Below are positions 56,757-64,000 of a stretch of DNA of 64,000 nucleotides, one piece after another. A program made the position numbers and the translations under genes. Numbering within the stretch: the first letter of the stretch is position 1; each line of letters starts with the position of its first letter. The notes below the pieces were generated by a model. It was not told the origin of the DNA, ran no database searches, and saw nothing but the letters and a program-made list of their open reading frames with translations. Source of the stretch: Merluccius polli (taxonomy: Eukaryota > Chordata > Actinopteri > Gadiformes > Merlucciidae); the NCBI GenBank assembly GCA_030340625.1, contig JAOPHQ010005197.1, positions 1 to 64,000 of the forward strand, given 5' to 3'.

Positions 56757-56978
56757 ATTTAATGATAGATATCAGTAATTCCTTTTTCACTAGTAAGAAT
56801 AACGATTAGCCTATAGATATCTACAATTGAATTTCCACATGTAGAAAAAGGATTGAAAGGAAATGTAATTTCCCATTTCCGGTATGTGGGCGTCATATTA
56901 TTGAAGTACCACAAAGCCATTGGTCTATGCCTGGCAAGCCGTTTTAACATTTAATCAGTAGGGCTGACTAGTAGCGAT
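56757..56978. repeat. Fragments of GATATC-family elements
   Basis: Contains AGATATC words, CTTTTTCACTAGTAAGAATA (repeated in direct orientation at about 63708) and a solo TIR TGGCAAGCCGTTTTAACA at 56934. Copy 2 begins 45 bp later, so it landed near the end of an older relative. Confidence 0.7.
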
Positions 56979-57219
56979 TATGGCAAGCCGTTTTAACATT
57001 TATTAGCTACGTTTGACTATCCGGAATTAACATTATAGATATTAACAACGTCATTTTGACTAGTCCTAATTACATTGTGACTAGTCAGAATTAGTATTCA
57101 AGATATCTATAACGTCATTCTGACTAGTCAAAACGACAGTTAGAGATATCTGTAATTCAGTTTTGACTAGTCAAAACTGAATTAGATATCAGCAGTGATG
57201 TCACTTAAAATGACACTCG

Positions 57220-57964
57220 TGTTACACTATATCCTGCTACACGGTCCAACACCTCCATCTAGTGGACGCTTGTCGCCACTAACCGCTCATTTTCCCAAAC
57301 ACACCTGTTCCCAATTACTAATCACCTGTTTCCCTATTTAAGCCGGGGATCTCCGGCCAGTCGGTGCCAGCTCGTGCTCTTGTTTATCTAACCTCTACCC
57401 AGTGATCTAGTTACCCGTCTGTTGCCGAACCTTGCCTGCCTGACTACCCGCCTGTTCCTGAACCCTGTTGCCGACTCCTGCCTGCCTGACTACCCGCCTG
57501 TTCCTGAACCCTGTTGCCGACCCCTGCCTGCCTGACTACCCGCCTGTTCCTGAACCCTGTTGCTGACCCCTGCCTGCCTGACTACCCGCTTGCTCCTGAA
57601 CCCTGTTGCCGACCCCTGCCTGCCTGACTACCCGCCTGCTGCCGAACCCTGTTGCCGACCCCTGCCTGCCTGACTACCCGCCTGTTGCCGACCCATCGCC
57701 TGTCCGACTACCCGCCTGTTGCCGACCCATCGCCTGTCCGACTACCTGCCTGTTGCCGACCCATCGCCTGTCCAACTACCCGCCTGTTGCCGACCCATCG
57801 CCTGTCCGACTACCTGTCTGTTGCCGAACCCCCTGCCTGCCCTATTACCACCGGCCTAGCTTGGCCTATTGCTATTCCCCTTGTATTAATAAATTCCCTG
57901 TCTTTCATCCCGTCTCCGCCTCCCTGTGTTCAGCGTTTGGGTCCACTCGTCCTGCGTTATAACA
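57220..57964 (+). repeat. Gypsy 5' LTR (745 bp)
   Basis: Contains a TATTTAA box at 57335-57341 and a transcript start predicted about 31 bp later. It has about nine tandem units of roughly 47 bp or shorter (CCTGCCTGACTACCCGCC...) at 57437-57840, and AATAAA near 57888. Proline-rich open frames here are artefacts of the repeat. Confidence 0.92.
57335..57378 (+). promoter_or_regulatory. LTR TATA box and predicted RNA 5' end
   Basis: TATTTAA at 57335-57341 is 31 bases upstream of GCCAGCTCGTGCT (57366-57378), which pairs with the priming site after the LTR. This fixes the likely R start at or near 57366. Confidence 0.6.
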
Positions 57965-57976
57965 GTACGAGCTGGC
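57964..57976 (+). promoter_or_regulatory. Self-complementary primer-binding site
   Basis: AGTACGAGCTGGC directly follows the LTR and pairs with the predicted 5' end of the element's own RNA (57366-57378): ten Watson-Crick pairs, one G-U wobble, then two more pairs. No tRNA 3' end match was obvious. This is the Tf1/sushi self-priming arrangement. Confidence 0.65.
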
Positions 57977-57980
57977 CAAC

Positions 57981-58861
57981 ATGGACCCAGCTGACACAGA
58001 GGCTTTCCGCCGGGCGATCTCCCACCAACAGGCTCAACTGGGTCAACACGATCAGGCTCTGCAGGAGATAACTAGCTCTCTCCGTGAGTTATCTCTAAGT
58101 ATTGCCTCCTGGCTCCCTGTTACCCCGGCACCACCCGTCCCCGTTCCTAGTCCTTCGATTCCTTTCCGAGAACCGTCTATCCCTGCCCCCGAACGCTACG
58201 GGGGAGACCTGGGACAATGCCGTTCTTTTCTTCTGCAATGCTCCCTGGTGTTCGAGCTACAGCCCCAGACATACCCCACTGACAAGGCTCGGATCGCTTA
58301 CCTGATCGGTTCGCTGCGAGGGGAGGCTCTCACCTGGGCAACGGCCGTTTGGGAGCGCGGCTCCGCGGCTTGTTCGGATTACTCAGTTTTCACCGAAGAG
58401 ATGCGGAGGGTTTTCGATCACCTGGAGTTTCGAACCCTTGCTGTTGAGAGCGGGTGGAACGAGGAGGCTCTGCAGGGGGTGTTCTTAAACGCATTGGGTA
58501 ACGACATCAAGGACGAGTTAACCACAAGGAGTCCTCAGATCTTGAGCACCTGATCGCTCTCGCCATTAGGATGGACAATCGCCTGAGAGAACGCCGCAGA
58601 GAGAGGGCTAGTCGCTCTGCTCCAACGCCTTTATCCATGCCGCCAGCGGCATCTCGGCCTCCTTTTTCGGCTTCTTTTCCACCGCGTCAAGAGCGGAGAC
58701 CTACTTTTGAGTCCGAGGCAATGCAGATAGGACACACGCACCTCTCCCCCGAGGAGAGGGAGCACCGGATTCTTGCCCGAGCCTGTCTATATTGTGGTCA
58801 GACGGGCCACTTCCTGTCGGGATGTCCATCGCGTTCGGGAAAAGGGCAGGCTCACCAGTAA
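57981..58861 (+). pseudogene. Gypsy gag with zinc knuckle, frameshifted
   Basis: Starts 16 bases after the LTR with MDPADTEAFRRAISHQ and a coiled-coil-like segment, then a capsid-type region (PERYGGDLGQCRSFLLQC, YLIGSLRGEALTWATAVWE). A one-base frameshift near 58525-58535 moves the rest into the frame of 58571. A basic segment and the zinc knuckle CLYCGQTGHFLSGC follow (about 58785-58826), ending with TAA at 58859. Gag builds the particle and the knuckle binds RNA. In the second frame gag and pol are separated by this stop. Confidence 0.82.
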
Positions 58862-58882
58862 CCCGGGGGATACTGGTGAGTC

Positions 58883-61201
58883 GTGCTCTGGACCCCTCGG
58901 TTTCCCGTCCCCTACTGTGTGCGTCAAATGGGGATCGACACCATCCCTCTGAATTCTCCGATTGAGACCCAGGCACTCGATGGAAGGCCCATCGCTCGGG
59001 TGGAGCGTCGTACCGTGCCGGTCAACCTGCTCATTTCGGGGAACCACCACGAGTCCATATCCCTTCTCGTCATTTCTTCCCCTCTTTCACCTGTCGTACT
59101 GGGGTTCCCGTGGTTGAGGATTCACAACCCGCAAATTGATTGGGCAACGGGATGAGTCATTTCATGGATCACACACTGCCTTTCTCACTGCTTGCGCTCC
59201 GCCCAGTCTCCTCGGGCGTCGGAGCTCAGTTCTGTTTCTGCACAAAATGATGTGTCATCCGTCCCGAAGGAGTATCACGACCTGGGAATGGTGTTCAGTA
59301 AAGCCCATGCCCTGTCCTTGCCACCCCACCACCAATATGACTGTGCAATTGAACTTCTTCCCGGGTCACCTCTCCCTAGTAGCCAGCTGTTCAGTCTCTC
59401 CCGTCCGGAACGGGAATCCATGGAGAACTATATTGGAGAGTCCCTCGCCGCCGGAATCATCCGCCCGTCTTCGTCGCCAGTAGGGGCGGGGTTTTTCTTC
59501 GTGTCTAAGAAGGACCAATCACTTCGGCCCTGTATCGACTATCGTGGACTTAATAGTATAACGGTAAAAAATAAGTACCCTCTACCCCTCATTAGTTCCG
59601 CCTTTGTTCCCCTCCACGGAGCCGTGGTCTTTTCCAAGCTAGACTTGCGCAACGCGTACCATTTGGTCCGCATCCGGGAGGGCGACGAGTGGAAGACCGC
59701 GTTCAACACACCACTTGGTCACTTCGAGTATTTAGTTATGCCCTTCGGGCTCACCAACGCCCCCGCGGTTTTCCAGTCCCTGGTGAATGACGTGCTCCGG
59801 GACATGTTAAACCATTCTGTCTTTGTTTATCTTGATGACATCTTGATTTTTTCTAAAACGGTAGAGGAGCACCGAATTCATGTCCGGCAGGTGTTGCAAC
59901 GTTTACTAGAGAACAGACTGTACGTCAAAGCGGAGAAGTGCGAATTCCACGTCCCGTCCATCTCGTTCCTAGGCTACATCATTGGCCAGGGCCAGATCGA
60001 GATGGATCCCGCCAAGGTCTCTGCGGTGGCCGAGTGGCCCTCTCCCTCAACCCGTAAGAGACTACAACAGTTCTTAGGTTTCGCAAATTTCTACCGGCGA
60101 TTTATTAGAGGGTATAGTCAAGTCGCGGCACCCCTTACGTCCTCGACCTCCACCAAGAGCGTTTACGCATGGACGCCAAGGGCAGAGACCGCCTTTCAGG
60201 ACCTCGGGAAGCGATTCATATCCGCTCCCATCCTAGTCCAACCGGATCCTTCTCTCCAGTTTGTGGTGGAGGCCGACGCTTCCGACACCGGAGTGGGTGC
60301 GGTCCTCTCCCAACGCTCCCCCTCCGACCATAAGCTACATCCCTGTGCCTTCTTCTCCCGCCGGTTGTCTCCTCCGGAGTGTAACTATGACGTCGGCAAC
60401 CGCAAACTACTAGCTGTCAAGCTTGCCCTGGAGGAGTGGCGGCATTGGCTAGAGGGGGCGGAGCATCCGTTTATTGTATGGACGGATCACCGTAACCTGG
60501 CCTATATCCAGTCTGCAAAGAGACTGAGCTCGCGACAGGCCAGGTGGGCTCTATTCTTTGGACGATTTAACTTCTCGCTCACCTATCGTCCCGGCTCCCA
60601 GAATGTCAAGCCGGATGCCCTGTCCCGCCTGTATTCCCCCGAGAACCCCAGTACTGGTCCCGAGAACATCCTGCCACCTACCTGTATTCTCGCCACTCTC
60701 ACCTGGGAGGTGGAGTCCGCGATACGCCTGGCGCAGAGGCAGCAGCCAGACCCCGGTACGGGTCCCCTCAACCGGTTGTTCGTTCCGGACGCTGTACGGT
60801 CCAGGGTACTGGTCTGGGCCCATTCTTCCAGGCTCACCTGCCACCCAGGAATCAGCCGTACATTGGACTTCATCCGCCGGCGTTTCTGGTGGTCCACTAT
60901 GGACGCAGACGTTCGGTCCTTTATTGCAGCGTGCGCAACTTGCGCCCGGAATAAAACCTCGACCCGTCCCTGTTCCGGTCTACTGCGACCCCTACCCATC
61001 CCTAGCCGTCCGTGGTCCCACATCGCCTTGGACTTCGTTGCCGGCCTGCCTCCGTCCGAGGGCAACACCACCATTCTCACGGTGATCGACCGTTTTTCGA
61101 AAGCTGTGCATTTCATTGCTCTCCCTAAGCTCCCATCCTCAAGAGAGACTGCGGACCTTCTGGCCAAAGGGTTTGGCTCCGGGCAAAGGATCTTCCCTTG
61201 A
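58883..61201 (+). pseudogene. Gypsy pol: protease remnant, reverse transcriptase, RNase H, integrase start
   Basis: Protease-flanking sequence (TIPLNSPIETQALDGRP) is present at 58940-58990 but the D-S/T-G active site upstream is not, so it appears deleted. An in-frame TGA at 59153 precedes the long frame. Reverse transcriptase motifs are SKKDQSLRPCIDYRGLN, FSKLDLRNAYH and VYLDDILIFSK (about residue 213 of the frame from 59192). RNase H starts at VVEADASDTG (about 361) with WTDHRNL. The integrase zinc finger (H..H..C..C, ending CATCARN) and the first catalytic Asp (HIALDF, about 612) follow. The frame then stops after a deletion, with the second Asp and Glu missing. Confidence 0.88.
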
Positions 61202-61740
61202 AGGGGGCCCCCCCCAAACTCTCCCCCCGTTTCATCGGGCCCTTCGAGATCGAAAGGATAATCAACCCCTCTGCCGTGCGCCTACGACTTCCTCCATCCC
61301 TCCGTGTTCATCCAACCTTCCATGTCTCCCAGATCAAACCCATCTCCACCAGCCCGTTGTCTCCCACCGTTCCGCCTCCACCTCCTCCCAGAGTCATAGC
61401 CAATCACCCGGCGTGGACGGTACATCGTCTCCTGGACGTGCGGCGTCGCGGTCGGGGACATCAATACCTCGTCGATTGGGAGGGGTACGGGCCTGAGGAG
61501 CGTTCCTGGGTTCCCCGCAATCGGATTCTGGATCCCTCCCTCATTCGGGACTTTCACCGGGATCACCCGCCCCTCCCACCCGAAGTACCCTGCGACAGAA
61601 TTCCCGCCTCCAGGCCCCCTCCACCCATCCCGGTCACGGACAACCACCCATCCGTTGTTGAGCGTCCGTCGAGAGGCGTCCGTAGAGGGGGGGGTATTGT
61701 TACACTACGTCCTGCTACACGGTCCAACACCTCCATCTAG
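61198..61740 (+). pseudogene. Gypsy integrase C-terminus with chromodomain
   Basis: The GPFEIERIINPSAVRLRLP module and the HPTFHVSQIKP motif are the integrase C-terminal region. A chromodomain follows (YLVDWEGYGPEERSWVP near 61467-61517). Chromodomains of chromoviruses recognise modified histones and direct integration. The frame is offset from pol because of the core deletion near 61165-61200 and runs 43 bases into the 3' LTR before stopping. Confidence 0.85.
61685..61697 (+). promoter_or_regulatory. Gypsy polypurine tract
   Basis: AGAGGGGGGGG followed by TAT lies directly before the 3' LTR. It is the expected primer for plus-strand synthesis. Confidence 0.75.
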
Positions 61741-62506
61741 TGGACGCTTGTCGCCACTAACCGCTCATTTTCCCAAACACACCTGTTCCCAATTACTAAT
61801 CACCTGTTTCCCTATTTAAGTCGGGGATCTCCGGCCAGCCGGTGCCAGCTCGTGCTCTTGTTTATCTAACCTCTACCCAGTGATCTAGTTTACCCGTCTG
61901 TTGCCGAACCTTGCCTGCCTGACTACCCGCCTGTTCCTGAACCCTGTTGCCGACCCCTGCCTGCCTGACTACCCGCCTGTTCCTGAACCCTGTTGCCAAC
62001 CCCTGCCTGCCTGACTACCCGCCTGTTCCTGAACCCTGTTGCCGACCCCTGCCTGCCTGACTACCCCTGCCTGCCTGACTACCCGCCTGTTCCTGAACCC
62101 TGTTGCCGACCCCTGCCTGCCTGACTACCCGCCTGCTCCTGAACCCTGTTGCCGACCCCTGCCTGCCTGACTACCCGCCTGCTGCCGAACCCTGTTGCCG
62201 ACCCCTGCCTGCCTGACTACCCGCCTGTTGCCGACCCATCGCCTGTCCGACTACCCGCCTGTTGCCGACCCATCGCCTGTCCGACTACCCGCCTGTTGCC
62301 GACCCATCGCCTGTCCGACTACCCGCCTGTTGCCGACCCATCGCCTGTCCGACTACCTGTCTGTTGCCGAACCCCCGCCTGCCCTATTACCACCGGCCTA
62401 GCTTGGCCTATTGCTATTCCCCTTGTATTAATAAATTCCCTGTCTTTCATCCCGTCTCCGCCTCCCTGTGTTCAGCGTTTGGGTCCACTCGTCCTGCGTT
62501 ATAACA
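61698..62506 (+). repeat. Gypsy 3' LTR (809 bp)
   Basis: Closely similar to the 5' LTR. The 64-bp length difference comes mostly from the number of tandem units (61915-62390). Scattered substitutions (for example ATATCC against ACGTCC after the first ten bases) show it is not brand new. Confidence 0.92.
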
Positions 62507-63516
62507 ACTCGACTCGTCACACATCCTAAATGACAATTGCAGATATCTGCAATTCAGTGTTGACTACTCCAAATAATAGTTGCAGATATCTCAAACGTCA
62601 TTATGACTAGTCCGAATTGTTGTGCATGACGTTGCTCATGCGAGGCTTCCCATGGATATTGGACCAGCAAAGCATTTGAACAGTCTTAACAGAAAAATCC
62701 TCTGTATTTCTGGACAACAGGTCCTGTCGTGCACGGGCTGCAGCATTAAAACACGGTCAAACACGCAACCTTCGGCCTCAGGCTGCTCCGACATGGCGGT
62801 AAAACGGCTTGCCATACGGTTGCAGCGCCAGTATGTTTGAATAGCAAGCCTAGCTGCTCCTCCCCTTGCCGTAGCTTCTGACATCACTACAGATATCTGC
62901 AACGTCATTCCGCCTAGTCAAAACTCTAATTCAAGATATTTGTAATTACATTTTGACTAGGCAGAATGAAAGTTACAGATATCTCCAATTTGAGATATCT
63001 CTAATCAAAATTCATTTCAAGATATCTATTACTTGATAATAGATATCTACAATTAAATTATGACTATCCCTAATTCCAGTTTGAGATATCTACAACATCA
63101 TTTTGACTAGTCATAATTCCAGTTCAAGATATCTACAACGTCATTCTGACTAGTTAAAGCTTAATTTAAGATATCTAAAAAGGACAATGTAGATTTCTTG
63201 AATGGAGGGCAATTAGAGATATCTTGAACTGGAATCATGACTAGTGCGAATTCAATTGTAGATATCTAAAACTGTACAACTAGTCATAATTCAGTTGCAG
63301 ATATCTGTAATGAGAAACCCCATACACATGAATGGCAAAAGTGACGTCATTTGTCCTAGGAAGAATGACGTTGTGGATATCTGAAATGACAATTGTGGAT
63401 AGGAAGAATGTCATTGTGGATATCTGAAATGTTCTTTTTGACTAGGAAGAATTGAATTATAGATATCTGCAACAAATATCCAGTCTAGCTATTAAATGTT
63501 AAAACGGCTTGCTATA

Positions 63517-64000
63517 AGCGATTTAGTTTTCACTTGTCAAAATGACACTTCGACATGTCAAAATGTCATTTTGACTAGTTAAAATGTTAATTTAAGATAT
63601 CTGTAAAACAATTTTGACATGTTAATATACTTTCACATGTAGAAATTACATTTTGACTAGTCAAAACTGATTTACAGATATCTTTAATTTAATTATAGAT
63701 ACTTCCTTTTTCACTAGTAAGAATAACGATTTTGGATATCTACAATTGAAGAGTTTAGATGCAAAAGCCTCTAAATCCGTTTGACCACTTTTCTTATAAA
63801 TGACCATTTTTTATCAGGCTTCTATGTTCAAGTTCAGTCATTTTATTTTAATGGAAATGATAAGGTTATTAGTTAATGAATAAAACATTTTTTTTTCAAA
63901 AATGTCACTTTAGTCTTTTTATGCGTTTTTACCAAATACATTTTTTTTTTGCGTCAAAAACAGCTAAATCCACCGGTACTTTTTTGGCAAAAACCTCTAA
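63517..64000. other. GATATC-family remnant, then unassigned AT-rich sequence
   Basis: To about 63745 there are further AGATATC and CTAGT words, part of an older relative of copy 2. Beyond that, a motif CAAAAGCCTCTAAATCC has a diverged partner near the window end (CAAAAACCTCTAA). No gene is recognised. Confidence 0.5.

Larger units (their letters stand above)
57220..62506 (+). mobile_element. Chromodomain Ty3/Gypsy (Tf1/sushi type) retrotransposon, TSD ACTCG
   Basis: LTRs start TGTTACACTA and end GTTATAACA. ACTCG flanks at 57215-57219 and 62507-62511, and copy 1 of the host element shows the empty site. The order is LTR, self-priming site, gag, protease, reverse transcriptase, RNase H, integrase with chromodomain, polypurine tract, LTR. 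Gag is frameshifted, the protease site and integrase core are deleted. Confidence 0.93.
56979..63516 (-). mobile_element. GATATC/CTAGT-rich TIR element, copy 2, split by Gypsy
   Basis: TIRs match those of copy 1, and the copy is in inverse orientation. AGCGATT occurs at 56973-56979 and 63517-63523, suggesting a 7-8 bp target duplication. Without the Gypsy element it is about 1250 bp. The core is partly deleted relative to copy 1 (around 62680-62720). Confidence 0.8.

Noticed and set aside
57606..58071. Proline/cysteine-rich frames in the Gypsy LTR (also 62149-62529)
   Set aside because: They follow the LTR tandem repeat in several frames at once and lie outside gag.
57220..62506. Active, complete Gypsy element
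   Set aside because: Gag frameshift, stop codons, and deletion of the protease site and integrase core.

Overview
The window is nuclear DNA of a ray-finned (teleost) fish. The evidence is a spliced vertebrate gene with GT-AG introns, a transposon set typical of fish (PIF/Harbinger, hAT, L2, Nimb/I-like LINE, BEL/Pao, chromodomain Ty3/Gypsy), long (CA)n and (TA)n tracts and abundant minisatellites. No operons, CRISPR arrays, rRNA or tRNA genes were recognised.

One complete host gene is present. It is atpaf1, the mitochondrial F1-ATPase assembly factor 1, on the minus strand in nine coding exons from 51502 (start codon) to 27592 (stop), encoding 308 residues. Intron 8 (27790-42518, 14.7 kb) and intron 1 (48711-51311) are stuffed with nested transposons. 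Introns 3, 4 and 7 carry minisatellites near or at their 5' ends, intron 6 opens into a long (CA)n tract, and intron 5 also holds repeat arrays. Two fragments with host-like exon structure lie downstream of atpaf1 in the left part: a SWIM zinc-finger gene piece (3653-4177) and a THAP-domain gene piece (about 21600-22420). Both are broken.

Layout: 1-5600, hAT and Harbinger MITEs around the SWIM fragment. 5609-7018, a G-rich TIR element with another inside it. 7635-14390, a Harbinger copy cut by an L2-type LINE, which itself holds a TIR element. 14780-17650, a hAT end, a Gypsy gag scrap and members of a family with 9-10 bp target-site duplications. 17847-21170, a Harbinger element with an apparently intact DDE transposase but no visible far end. 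21600-27560, the THAP fragment, telomere-like repeats and a perfect 85-bp inverted repeat. 27592-51502, atpaf1. 51574-56756, a Nimb/I-like LINE whose 3' tail ends about 70 bp upstream of the atpaf1 start codon. 56757-64000, a palindrome-rich TIR element, split by a 5.3-kb chromodomain Gypsy element with both LTRs.

Many nestings are resolved to the base by target-site duplications, and several are confirmed by empty paralogous sites elsewhere in the window. The least familiar element is the GATATC/CTAGT-rich TIR family (47059-48447 and 56979-63516), which carries an internal copy of its own TIR core just upstream of a shared start codon. Everything was read by eye. Family assignments rest on recognisable motifs, and boundaries without a target-site duplication are approximate.
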